Part shown: piece by piece, positions 1 through 8,032 of the stretch
Layout: the number at the start of each line of letters is the position of its first letter
How positions within the stretch are numbered: position 1 is the first letter of the stretch
NCBI RefSeq assembly: GCF_045862745.1
Contig: NZ_BQXN01000025.1
Span: 1 to 34,616 of the forward strand
Origin: Furfurilactobacillus entadae
GTDB taxonomy: Bacteria; Bacillota; Bacilli; Lactobacillales; Lactobacillaceae
Direction: 5' to 3'
Length of the DNA stretch: 34,616 nt
Notes under the pieces: model-generated
The model's database searches: none
Seen by the model: only the letters and a program-made list of their open reading frames with translations
What the model was told of the DNA's origin: nothing
Program-made: the position numbers and the translations under genes

Positions 1-159
<159 letters not shown>

Positions 160-324
160 ATGAGTTATTTGAACTAACTCTTGTTTTTGTTACTTGGTTA
201 TAAAGTGAATAGACTTCACAATTGTATTGTTTTGAACTTTCGTTCAAAGACCCTACACATTTGATTCGTCGAAACGTTGTTCAGTTTTCAAAGATCTAAC
301 TCGCTGTCATTTGACAACTTAATT

Positions 325-353
325 ACTATATCATGTTGTCTAACAGGTGTCAA
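325..353 (-). promoter_or_regulatory. rrn promoter, gene-proximal
   Basis: On the minus strand a consensus -35 TTGACA (complement 348-353) is followed after exactly 17 nt by TATAGT (complement 325-330). It lies about 165 nt upstream of the 16S 5' end and points at it. The hexamers and the spacing are those of a strong housekeeping promoter. Confidence 0.82.
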
Positions 354-419
354 GCAAGTAATTAAACATTTTTTTGAAATCCGTTTAGCAACTCGCTTCC
401 TGTCAAAGCAACGTGTATT

Positions 420-448
420 ACTATATCAACCAGGGGCACTTAGGTCAA
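420..448 (-). promoter_or_regulatory. rrn promoter, gene-distal
   Basis: A second minus-strand promoter has -35 TTGACC (complement 443-448), a 17-nt spacer and the same TATAGT -10 (complement 420-425), 95 nt upstream of the first. Tandem promoters before an rRNA operon are standard in Bacillota. The rest of the 160-660 interval is A/T-rich leader with no gene that I can support. Confidence 0.78.
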
Positions 449-620
449 GCGTTTTTCTAAAAAAGTTTAACTCTTATTTTCAAATGTCTTTTACTTCATT
501 ATGTGTGCGTCATAAGTTTTTAAGTTAACCACTAGCTAAATCACCAGCAACCACACCTCACCCCACAAACAATCAGATAACTTTCTAGACACTCGCCACG
601 GTTGACCCACAAATAAGACA

Positions 621-658
621 AAAACGGCCTCGAGAGCAAGCGCTCTGGAAGCCGTTTT
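621..658 (-). terminator. Rho-independent terminator of lepB
   Basis: The arms AAAACGGC and GCCGTTTT enclose an inner GAGAGC/GCTCT helix, and on the minus strand a T-rich tail follows. The hairpin starts 3 nt after the lepB stop codon, so it ends the signal peptidase transcript before the rRNA promoters. Confidence 0.85.
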
Positions 659-660
659 CA

Positions 661-1260
661 TTAATTTCCGTGATTAATATTCACACGACTGGTCTTTGTT
701 CCAATCCAAAACGGCACTTTGACAACACCAGCGACCTTATCTTGATCAACAAACCCCCAGTACCGACTGTCATTAGACACAGAACGGTGATCCCCCAGGA
801 CAAAATAGTGTCCGCGTGGCACCGTAATTGATTGCGTCCGCCAGTCATACTCTCGTCCAAGCGTTCGTAAGTTCCAATTTCCTGTCGCTCGTCGTTGCGA
901 CGATCCAATGTAACTTTGATCAATTTGTTTACCGTTTACGTAGAGGTCGCCCTGCTTACTTTCGACCGTGTCACCCGGCAAGCCAATCACCCGTTTAACG
1001 TAATTAACGTGTGTCGTGGCGTTCGGATCTTCGCCCTTTGCGTCAAAAATAATGACGCTGTTATGGTGGATTGGCGCCACCTTAATTAAGGCCACCCGTT
1101 CTTGATCAATCAAATTTGGCTGCATCGACGGACCATTGACTCGTGCAAACTGAAACACAAACGCGCGAATCAACAGTGCGATACAAATCCCAATCAAAAT
1201 TGGAACCACTACGTTCCCCACAACTTTTGTTAGTCGGTTACCCCATTTTGTATCCTTCAT
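661..1260 (-). CDS. lepB: Type I signal peptidase
   Basis: This membrane-anchored serine protease removes signal peptides from secreted pre-proteins on the outer face of the membrane. The 199-residue protein has one N-terminal membrane segment (about 18-35). It then has the family boxes: NGPSMQP with the nucleophile Ser45, YVKRVIGLPGD with the general base Lys89, and a late LGDHRSVSNDSR box. The start is uncertain. An in-frame GTG at 1276-1278 would add six residues, but neither start has a clear Shine-Dalgarno. I prefer the ATG at 1260 because MKDTKW followed by the anchor matches the usual short N-terminus. The gene stands alone, 93 nt or more downstream of the Dps-like gene, with its own terminator. 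Family assignment is firm. Which of several paralogous peptidases this is cannot be told. Confidence 0.93.
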   Translation of the reverse strand: MKDTKWGNRLTKVVGNVVVPILIGICIALLIRAFVFQFARVNGPSMQPNLIDQERVALIKVAPIHHNSVIIFDAKGEDPNATTHVNYVKRVIGLPGDTVESKQGDLYVNGKQIDQSYIGSSQRRATGNWNLRTLGREYDWRTQSITVPRGHYFVLGDHRSVSNDSRYWGFVDQDKVAGVVKVPFWIGTKTSRVNINHGN

Positions 1261-1371
1261 CGCGTTCTGCCCGCCCACATTAAAATTATCGCTTTTCGCT
1301 TATATTTTAATCCTGTCAAACAGAAATACAATTCAAAAACCACAAATGCTGTTGAATGTTACAGGTTACAA

Positions 1372-1911
1372 CTAATCGTCGTCATCCTCATCGTCGAGCC
1401 CACTTCGTGCATCATGGCCACCCCACGCTTGCAACTCAAGAATCGTTTCCTGATTATGCATGAGCAATGTCATTAAGCGAGCCGTCAAACCAGGCCGGTC
1501 TTCTCTTTCAGCTAGTTTAATCGCCCTGGTAATAAAGAGGTTTTCTGTATCATAATCATGCACCAGCAGATCAATCATCCGCTCAGCTGGTTGATACTTG
1601 GTTCGGCCATCCTCGGTCAGCATCGCATACGCCGTAAATGCCGCTGTGGTACTAGGCGTGACTTCCCCTTCAGCTAACAACGTCCGGCCCAGGTCATCAC
1701 GTTGCTGCACTGCTTGTTTCATTAATGTCGTTAATGTTGGCACCAATGATAATCGTGCCGGCCCCTTGATGTACCACTTGATCTGCTGAAGTTTATTGAT
1801 CAAAACGGATAAATTTGCCACAACATGCCCGGTCATCGCCCCGGCAGTCGGTGCATGATGATCAATCTCCGCCTGATTTAACTCTGCTTGATACTGTTCT
1901 TCTACTGACAT
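1372..1911 (-). CDS. Dps/ferritin-like protein with degenerate ferroxidase site
   Basis: The 179-residue protein has the length and helical layout of a Dps family member. Its best match region is LINKLQQIKWYIKGP, which corresponds to the Dps signature (typically KLHNFHWYVKGP). Classical Dps proteins form 12-mers that bind and oxidise iron. Here the residues that build that site look lost: the His before Trp is Lys45, the second His is Val57, and the later Glu is Arg76, while Asp72 remains. The C-terminus ends in an acidic run (DDEDDDD). The gene lies 15 nt behind the HMA metal-binding gene and probably shares its mRNA, with an ATPase upstream, so a metal-linked role is likely. It may be a structural or metal-binding relative rather than an active ferroxidase. 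Confidence 0.7.
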   Translation of the reverse strand: MSVEEQYQAELNQAEIDHHAPTAGAMTGHVVANLSVLINKLQQIKWYIKGPARLSLVPTLTTLMKQAVQQRDDLGRTLLAEGEVTPSTTAAFTAYAMLTEDGRTKYQPAERMIDLLVHDYDTENLFITRAIKLAEREDRPGLTARLMTLLMHNQETILELQAWGGHDARSGLDDEDDDD

Positions 1912-1926
1912 TGACTCACCTCCCGT

Positions 1927-2157
1927 TTACTTTGCAGCACGAACTTTAACTTGCTGAACTTCATAGCCTAATCCGGTAACAACGTTGGCTAGTGCATCCG
2001 CGGTCGTCGCCGTTTCATCCACATCCACTTTCACCTTAGCCGCATTAAATAAGACCTTCACATCATTAACACCAGCTTGATGAATAAGTGCACCCTGGAT
2101 TTTTTGCATACATGAGGGACAAGACAAGGCATCTAACTGTAAAATTACTTTACTCAT
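1927..2157 (-). CDS. Small heavy-metal-associated (HMA) domain protein
   Basis: This is a single HMA domain of 76 residues, the size of CopZ-type metallochaperones. Its metal-binding loop is S-CPSC-MQKIQGAL, with the two cysteines at 13 and 16. The pattern is followed by alternating charged and hydrophobic strands (VKVLFNAAKVKVDV) and the usual C-terminal GYEVQQVKV strand. Family proteins carry Cu(I) or other soft metals in the cytosol to a P1B ATPase. The start ATG at 2157 is preceded by CGGAGTGG. A separate promoter with an FNR-type box overlaps the end of the ATPase gene. The loop CPSC differs from the MxCxxC of classical copper chaperones, so I do not assign copper or the name copZ. Confidence 0.85.
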   Translation of the reverse strand: MSKVILQLDALSCPSCMQKIQGALIHQAGVNDVKVLFNAAKVKVDVDETATTADALANVVTGLGYEVQQVKVRAAK

Positions 2158-2191
2158 TTTCGACCACTCCGTTTCTTTGACTTGGTTAACT

Positions 2192-4113
2192 CTAGTGTAC
2201 TGATGATGTGTCCCCCGTTACTTGACGCACATCAAGTTTCTGCCCCTTTTTATGTGGCTTTCTGCTTATTAATCGCATGGCGTTCAGGATAACCACGAGA
2301 ATACTAACTTCATGGATTAACATCCCACTCGCCATGTAGATCTTCCCAGCCACCAATCCGCCAAGCAGGAGGGCAACCGTCGCCACTGCAACGACGATGT
2401 TTTCACGGGTATTGGCAACCACCCGCTTTGCTAATCCATACGCATGGACTAGCTCAGCAAAACTGCCTTTCATAAGGACGACAGCCGAAGTTTCCACAGC
2501 CACATCCGTTCCGCTACCAACGGCAATCCCAATATCTGCCACTGCTAGTGAGGGACTATCGTTGATCCCGTCACCCACAAAGGCCACCGTGTGCCCCGCT
2601 GATTGAAGGGCTTGCACAGCAGCAACCTTTTCTTCCGGTAACAAATTAGCTTGGACAACATCCACGCCTGCTTGCTGGCCAATCGCCGCTGCTGTTCGCT
2701 CATTATCTCCGGTCAACATCACGACCTGCTTAATGCCTAACTGGCGTAATTGTTTGAGACTAACAACCACGTCTTCGCGCAACTCATCCGCGATGCCAAC
2801 AAGAACCTGTAACTCCCCGGCAACTGCCACCAGGACTGTCGATTGACCAGCCTGTTGGGCAGCCATAATGTCCGCCTGTTGTGCCGACGAAAGTTGAACA
2901 CCGTGCTGAACCAGAAGGGCCTCACTCCCAATCACTAATGGCTGACCATCAGCCTGTGCCACTAATCCTTGCCCCTTAACCGTTTCAACGGCGGTTACGT
3001 GTCCCGGTTCGTTGTCCCATTTTTGCTTGGTAACGTACGTTATCAGTGCTTGTGCCAGCGGGTGAAACGACGCTTGCTCAGCCATAGCTGCTAACTGAAG
3101 GGCTCGTTGACTAGCCTTTTCATCGTAGCGTTTAACTGATGTTACAACGGTTGCTCCCTTCGTCAACGTCCCGGTTTTATCGACCGCCAAAGCATCCACC
3201 CGGCTGAGGGTATCCATAACATCCCCACCCTTAATGAGCACACCGTGTTGAGCACCGTTTCCAATTCCCGCAACGTTTGACACGGGGCCCCAATGACAAG
3301 CGCCCCCGGGCAACCAAGGACCATCACTGTAATGGCCAACCGAACATCTTTAAACACCACCCCAACAAGCACCGCCAACACCAACACAGCCGGCGTATAG
3401 TATGTGGCGAACCGATCAATAAACTGTTCAACCGGGGATTTTGCGTCCTGAGCGTTTTCCACCAGTTCCACGATTTTTCCAAACGTTGTCTCCTCGCCAA
3501 CCCGTGTTGCCTGAACAGTCAACGTCCCGTTATCTAACATTGTCCCGGCATAAACATTAGCACCGACCGTCTTCTCAACCAGTTTAGCTTCACCCGTGAC
3601 GCTGGCCTCATTGAGATAACCCGTCCCGTTCATAATGACGCCATCGACTGGCACTTGCCCCCCTGTCTTGACCAAAACGACGTCACCTTCCTCAACATCG
3701 TCAACATCCGTTGCAACTGGCTCACCACCCTCATGAACGACCCATGCCTGTGTTGGTGCCATTGCAGTCAACGTTTTGATCGACCGCCGCGTTTTTGCCA
3801 ATGTTTTCTCTTCTAACCATGACCCAAATAAAAACAGAAAGGTCACGATGGCCGCTTCACTGACTTCGCCAATGATCAAGGCCCCAATCGCTGCCAGGCT
3901 AACCAATAACTCAATGCTAATCACCCGGGCGCGCAGTGCACCCCATGCACGTAAGCCGATTGGGAGGCCAGCGACGATTGCTGCCAGCGTTAACGCAACC
4001 GGTCTAACCCATAGCCATGGTAAAAACCGACCGCCAATCCCGATGATTAACAAGCCTGCTGCAATCACCGTCAATCGTTGCGTCTGTCTTTGAATCCATC
4101 TCATTACCGTCAT
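2192..4113 (-). pseudogene. P1B-type heavy-metal ATPase, frameshifted
   Basis: Two overlapping reading frames together encode one metal-exporting P-type ATPase of about 640 residues. The N-terminal part (ATG at 4113, AAAGGGG upstream) has the first membrane segments, the actuator motif SVTGEA and the metal-site helix LGCPGALVIGAP. The C-terminal part has the phosphorylation site DKTGTLTKG, MLTGDNERT, VGDGINDSPSLA and a final segment HEVSILVVILNAMRL. The frames switch at the run GGGGCCCC (3284-3291): one extra base there restores GAPVSNVAGIGNG. As written, the N-terminal product ends at a stop near 3163 without the catalytic domain. This is a true mutation, a sequencing error, or less likely a programmed shift. 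There is no N-terminal HMA domain; the neighbouring small HMA protein could supply it. The metal is unknown, since the motif is CPG rather than CPC or SPC. Confidence 0.85.
2194..2235 (-). promoter_or_regulatory. Promoter of the HMA/Dps genes with FNR-type box
   Basis: Read on the plus strand, 2222-2235 is TTGACGCACATCAA, an imperfect palindrome of the form TTGAY-N4-RTCAA. The -10 TACACT (complement 2194-2199) lies exactly 22 nt downstream, with no good -35. That places the palindrome centre at about -41.5, the class II activator position of Crp/Fnr proteins. It lies inside the 3' end of the ATPase coding region. The same arrangement precedes the ATPase itself (4144-4185). Confidence 0.6.
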
Positions 4114-4143
4114 GTCGCCACACCCCTTTAATTGAATATCCTC

Positions 4144-4185
4144 AGTGTAGTGGCAATGACACTTAAAATAATTGACGCTCGTCAA
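4144..4185 (-). promoter_or_regulatory. Promoter of the metal ATPase with FNR-type box
   Basis: TTGACGCTCGTCAA (4172-4185) is a perfect inverted repeat of the form TTGAC-N4-GTCAA, one base per half-site away from the FNR consensus TTGAT-N4-ATCAA. The -10 TACACT (complement 4144-4149) is 22 nt away, identical in sequence and spacing to the promoter at 2194-2235. Predicted transcription starts near 4137, about 24 nt before the ATPase ATG. A Crp/Fnr-family activator is the simplest reader of this site; no such gene lies in the window. Confidence 0.65.
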
Positions 4186-4204
4186 GTCTCGGTCGTTTAA
4201 CCAC

Positions 4205-4252
4205 AAAAAATAAGCCGCACCGGCCTTATTAATGGCGGTACAGCTTATTTTT
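4205..4252 (-). terminator. Terminator after the glycosyltransferase pair
   Basis: The arms AAAAAATAAGC and GCTTATTTTTT flank an imperfect CGCACCG/TGGCGGTAC inner helix. The hairpin starts 4 nt after the stop of the 500-residue glycosyltransferase. With A-runs and T-runs on both sides it could work in either direction, and it separates this operon from the metal genes. Confidence 0.85.
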
Positions 4253-4255
4253 TCG

Positions 4256-5758
4256 TTAGTGTAATAATTCATCCCATGCATTCCAGACGTTTGTATCACT
4301 AAACGGTTTTGCTAATTGAACCGCTTGTTTACTCCAGCGACTCAGCCGTTTCCGACTATTTAAGAGTGAAACGACACTGTCTGCCACCTTCTGCACGTTG
4401 CCTGGTTGAACCAAGACCCCGTTTTGCCCATCAGTAATCATTTCCCGGGGACCGTACAAACTATCATAGCCAACCACCGGAACCCCGTGCGTTAAGGCCT
4501 CCATCATCGCTAATGGCTGTGCATCCCCGCGGGCCGTATTGATCAATACCTGCGCGTCGTCATACACGGCGTCCATTGCCGCTTGGTAGCCAGCAAACGT
4601 CACGGCATCACCTAAGTTCAGCTGATCAACCTGCTGTTGAAGTGTTTGCTGCGCTGACCCATATCCGTAAATAGTTAACGTCGTCTTGGGCAGCCGCTTG
4701 TGAATCAAACTAAACGCTGCGATTGCCTGATCCACTTGTTTATCCGGCTCCAAGCGACTGACAACGATCAGCCGGCCAGCCGTTCGTTCTGCCACAGGGA
4801 CTGGTTCAGCCATTAAATCATCTGCAAACGCCACCGCAGCTGAAATCGGTGTGATTGGCCGGGCTGGATGATCACCCAGCCACCGAGTCAAATCCTGCGC
4901 TTGTCGTCTGGTAGCGGTGATCACACCATCAAAGGCTGCCATGTGTTCATGGATCGCGTAGGTGTAGACCCCGTTTAAGTTTGCAAAGACTTGATCCGTC
5001 AAGTCCACCGTATGCGGCGTCGGTAGCCAAAGGTACTTTCTTGCCGGCGTTGTCATGTTGACCAACGGTTCATCTGTCACCATCGGTCGGTCCGCAATAA
5101 AGACGTTTTCTTCTGGTGTCCGTTCGTTTAACCGGTCTAAGAAGTACGTTGTTAGCGCCACTTCATCATTAAAATAATGGTCCCCGTCAACCATCAGCTT
5201 GCACTGGGTGAGCACACCCTGTGTGCCTGCTGATGGTCCGTAATACTGCTCCATAAACCGGCTGCCATCTGGACGGTAAAATAGCTCGGTACTCAAGTGA
5301 CTGTCGCTACCGAAAAATTGATCACGAGCTTTGAATCCACGCGCATCATAATCCGTTCGCTGGGTAATGTTTCCAAATGCATCATAAATCAGCACATAGT
5401 ATAAGTGGCCCACCGTTCCTGGCGCAAAAAACACATCAGCAACTAACCGATCCCCATCGTAGACCTTGGTGTCATCGGCACCCGGATTAATGTTGTAATC
5501 ACGCGGTAGGTTGAGGGTGTCAACGGTCATTACCGTCGGCTCAAAATGTTCCGTTCCCCGAAAGAAATCAAACAAATTGACCATGTCATCATCCACTAGG
5601 CCAAACTTTTTCATGTTGTCATGTAGCAAGCCGTCAAAGTTTCGCGTCACCAATTGAGCGGCGGCGCCATGATCATGGAACACCCGCAACCGCTTAAACT
5701 CGGCATGCTCCAGACCAGAATTCATTGCCATCAAATACTGGTTCACAAAGTAGTTCAT
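4256..5758 (-). CDS. GtfB-like partner glycosyltransferase (GT4 fold)
   Basis: The 500-residue protein is paralogous to the gene upstream. The N-terminal Rossmann half carries SGLEHAEFKRLRVF, a central beta-rich insert has the Y-D-A-x-G / D-A-R-G-F repeats typical of the GtfA/GtfB and TagE group, and the C-terminal half has RLEPDKQVDQAIAAF and HGVPVVGYDSLYGPREMI. In the EX7E motif that lines the nucleotide-sugar site the first Glu is Asp (DAQPLAMME). In characterised GtfA-GtfB pairs, one subunit transfers GlcNAc or glucose to serine-rich proteins while the other lacks activity and binds the acceptor. This protein fits the second role. Its start overlaps the stop of the upstream gene (ATGA, 5755-5758), so the two are translationally coupled. 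A wall teichoic acid glucosyltransferase (TagE) role is the main alternative. Confidence 0.8.
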   Translation of the reverse strand: MNYFVNQYLMAMNSGLEHAEFKRLRVFHDHGAAAQLVTRNFDGLLHDNMKKFGLVDDDMVNLFDFFRGTEHFEPTVMTVDTLNLPRDYNINPGADDTKVYDGDRLVADVFFAPGTVGHLYYVLIYDAFGNITQRTDYDARGFKARDQFFGSDSHLSTELFYRPDGSRFMEQYYGPSAGTQGVLTQCKLMVDGDHYFNDEVALTTYFLDRLNERTPEENVFIADRPMVTDEPLVNMTTPARKYLWLPTPHTVDLTDQVFANLNGVYTYAIHEHMAAFDGVITATRRQAQDLTRWLGDHPARPITPISAAVAFADDLMAEPVPVAERTAGRLIVVSRLEPDKQVDQAIAAFSLIHKRLPKTTLTIYGYGSAQQTLQQQVDQLNLGDAVTFAGYQAAMDAVYDDAQVLINTARGDAQPLAMMEALTHGVPVVGYDSLYGPREMITDGQNGVLVQPGNVQKVADSVVSLLNSRKRLSRWSKQAVQLAKPFSDTNVWNAWDELLH

Positions 5759-7290
5759 TGCAGGTTCGCCCCCTGTTTTTTCGCATCACTAATTAGCTTC
5801 TGCCACCGATTCCAGACTGCCGTTTCAGAATACCGCTCACTGTCTTGGTACGCCTGTTCACTGTACCGTTTCAACCGTGGTTCGTCGTTTAACAATTCAA
5901 CGATTGCATTTGCTAAGGCATCCACGTCGTTTAAGGTCACCAAGAGGCCATCTTGTTGATCACGAATAATGTCCCGTGGACCATACTTCACGTCGTAGGC
6001 AATCTGAGGAACCCCATGCGACTGTCCCTCTAATAGTGACAACGCAAAGCCCTCTGCTCGACTGGTCAACAATGCCAATTGGGCCTGATCATACACCGCC
6101 CCAATGTCGATTGTATAGTCGTTAAAGTGGACAACAGCGCCTAAATCCAAACTGGCAACCTGATCACGTAGCTCTGTGCCGGTATTGCCATTCGCATAGC
6201 CCCAAAATTCCAACGTTGCGTAAGGGACCCGCTCGTGAACTTGCTTAAACGCCGTCACGATCTGATTCTGCTGTTTTTCTTCGGATAATCGCGCGACGAC
6301 AATTACTTGTCCGCGCTTTCGGGCTGACCAGTCGACGCGCGGTGCATCACTAACAGCCGCTGGCACAATCCCCACCGGAATGGTGTACACAGGCACTTCA
6401 TCCCCGTAACGTTTAGTGAAATCTGCCGTTTGCTCAGCCGTTGCGGTAATGACCCCATCCCAATCACTCAGATTGTTGATCGCCATTCCGTAATTAAAGT
6501 TTAGCGTTGCCGTTTGTGGTTCGTCCGGATTATTCACGTGGTTACTGTGCAGATGCATTAATTTTACAGCCGCCGTCCGCATCCGTAATAACGGGTACGT
6601 CAGCTCGTAGGTCCGGTCAACCACAAAGACGTTGTGTTCACCGTTGCGGCGGTTTAATTCATCATAAAAGAACCGGGTCATCTCTTGCTCACCCGTAAAC
6701 GCCCAGTCCTGCCCTTTGTAATCGAGCCATCGATACAGCGTATTGTGCTCTTTCCCCTGACGATCCGTCATGTGGGACGTTTGGTAAACTGGTTGCCCAG
6801 CAGGATTCAAAACTTGCTCTGTCGCCACGTGTCCGTTACTGCCGTACATCTGTTCAAGTGCTTTAAACCCTCTGGTATCCCACCAGTCGCTCTTAACGAC
6901 CCGCCCAGTTTGATCAAAGTACTGCACATTGCTAACGGCCTTTGTCTTCTGGTCAAACAGATTGACGCGCGCCATTAACTGATTGCCATCAAAAAACTCA
7001 TTGACCCCGTTATTGACCTTGTGTTTCCATGACGCTGGGAACACGAGGTCATCCACGGTCGTCTTTTGCGGGGTAAACGTCTCCGTCCCCTGAATAAAAT
7101 CAAATAAGTTAACGCTGTCTTCATCCGCAATGCCTGCGTCTGCGAGCGTCTGGTGCAGGGAAAGGGAGAAAAAGCGGGTTACGATCTGTGCCGCTTGTTG
7201 GTGCGCATTAAAAAGCGCTAACCGTTTCATCTCAGCGTGCTCGATCCCCGATTTTTTTGGATTAATGCCCGTGTTAAGAAAATAAAACAC
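5755..7290 (-). CDS. GtfA-like glycosyltransferase (GT4)
   Basis: The 511-residue enzyme is probably the catalytic half of a two-subunit glycosyltransferase acting in the cytosol on adhesins or other surface proteins, or on teichoic acid. It has SGIEHAEMKRLALF near the N-terminus, then a beta-meander insert with repeated Y-D-x-x-G units, then RLSEEKQQNQIVTAF, an intact EX7E motif (EGFALSLLE) and HGVPQIAYDVKYGPRDII. I chose the GTG at 7290 (MFYFLNTGINP): it is preceded by GAGGTGG at the right distance and matches the sister protein's MNYFVNQYL start. A GTG at 7299 would add three residues. It is first in a two-gene operon. No secA2 or secY2 genes are nearby, so the acceptor is not given by context. 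TATAAA near 7313 is a possible -10. Confidence 0.82.
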   Translation of the reverse strand: MFYFLNTGINPKKSGIEHAEMKRLALFNAHQQAAQIVTRFFSLSLHQTLADAGIADEDSVNLFDFIQGTETFTPQKTTVDDLVFPASWKHKVNNGVNEFFDGNQLMARVNLFDQKTKAVSNVQYFDQTGRVVKSDWWDTRGFKALEQMYGSNGHVATEQVLNPAGQPVYQTSHMTDRQGKEHNTLYRWLDYKGQDWAFTGEQEMTRFFYDELNRRNGEHNVFVVDRTYELTYPLLRMRTAAVKLMHLHSNHVNNPDEPQTATLNFNYGMAINNLSDWDGVITATAEQTADFTKRYGDEVPVYTIPVGIVPAAVSDAPRVDWSARKRGQVIVVARLSEEKQQNQIVTAFKQVHERVPYATLEFWGYANGNTGTELRDQVASLDLGAVVHFNDYTIDIGAVYDQAQLALLTSRAEGFALSLLEGQSHGVPQIAYDVKYGPRDIIRDQQDGLLVTLNDVDALANAIVELLNDEPRLKRYSEQAYQDSERYSETAVWNRWQKLISDAKKQGANLQ

Positions 7291-7467
7291 GCCTGCCACC
7301 TCACGATTTCTTTTATTTATACTCTAAGCTTACCGCTTACATTCATTAAATGCTTGCCCTAATGCTACCAAACCTCGCCCATTTCTGGGTGTAAAACGGC
7401 TTTAATTTTAGCTAAAACAAAATGTTTTCCAGTCGAACCGTTTTCTAGGTCCCTAAAGGCACTTAAT

Positions 7468-7496
7468 TTGCCCGTCTCCCCGAAATCTTTAATAAT
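7468..7496 (+). promoter_or_regulatory. Promoter of the universal stress protein gene
   Basis: TTGCCC (7468-7473), a 17-nt spacer and AATAAT (7491-7496) lie about 60 nt upstream of the ATG. The remaining divergent interval 7300-7467 holds a small TTTTAGCTAAAA palindrome and nothing else I can name. Confidence 0.5.
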
Positions 7497-7556
7497 TGAA
7501 TTAAGTCCCACCACGCGAAAATAAGCAATGCCAACTCATGAAATGGAGGTCCTGTC

Positions 7557-7994
7557 ATGCCTGATAGCCGTCAACAATTACTGGTTGCCGTCGATTTTTC
7601 AGACCAAGCACCACTTGTTCGTGACTTCGCAATTGATGTTGCCGTGAAAGCTGATTACGGTATCCTCTTAACCTACGTTATTAACGAGGCCGCTTACCAC
7701 ATGCCACCAGATGACCCCAATCTTTCCCGCGTCATTAATGACGAATCTGATTTTGCCCACCATCAATTGGAAGATTTTGCTCAGCGCGCCCAAAAACTTG
7801 GCGTGGATGATTGTGACATTCAGGTCCTCTACGGCAATCCCAAAAACATCATTGTTCGGGAAGCTGCCAAACCGTTAATTCACCACGTTATTATTGGCGC
7901 CCACGGTAAACACGCCGTTTCTGATTCCGTCATCGGTTCCACCACTGACTTTGTGGTGTACCGCTCACCAAAATCAGTGACCGTCGTTAAATAG
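7557..7994 (+). CDS. Universal stress protein (UspA family)
   Basis: The 145-residue single-domain Usp begins LLVAVDFSDQAPLV and ends with GAHGKHAVSDSVIGSTTDFVV...SVTVVK. The latter corresponds to the G-x2-G-x9-G-S/T nucleotide-binding loop of ATP-binding Usp proteins. Such proteins are cytosolic dimers made under starvation, acid or oxidative stress, and their precise action is usually unknown. The ATG at 7557 has a strong GGAGG. The gene stands alone, divergent from the glycosyltransferases and convergent with the lipoprotein gene, and is closed by the long hairpin at 8033-8101. Confidence 0.92.
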   Translation: MPDSRQQLLVAVDFSDQAPLVRDFAIDVAVKADYGILLTYVINEAAYHMPPDDPNLSRVINDESDFAHHQLEDFAQRAQKLGVDDCDIQVLYGNPKNIIVREAAKPLIHHVIIGAHGKHAVSDSVIGSTTDFVVYRSPKSVTVVK

Positions 7995-8032
7995 TGACCG
8001 TTCTCTAACGCGACCCAAATTTTAGACTTCGA

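Noticed and set aside
2192..4113. Programmed frameshifting in the metal ATPase as a new regulatory device.
   Set aside because: No slippery heptamer, stimulatory stem or useful short product is evident, so mutation or sequencing error is simpler.
6530..6550. TTCACGTGGTTA inside the glycosyltransferase gene as a third parS site.
   Set aside because: It keeps only the CACGTG core and fails most outer positions.
7312..7345. TGTAAGCGGTAAGC near the glycosyltransferase promoter looked like a catabolite (cre) site.
   Set aside because: It fails the conserved ending of the cre consensus at two or more positions, and the symmetrical half is missing.
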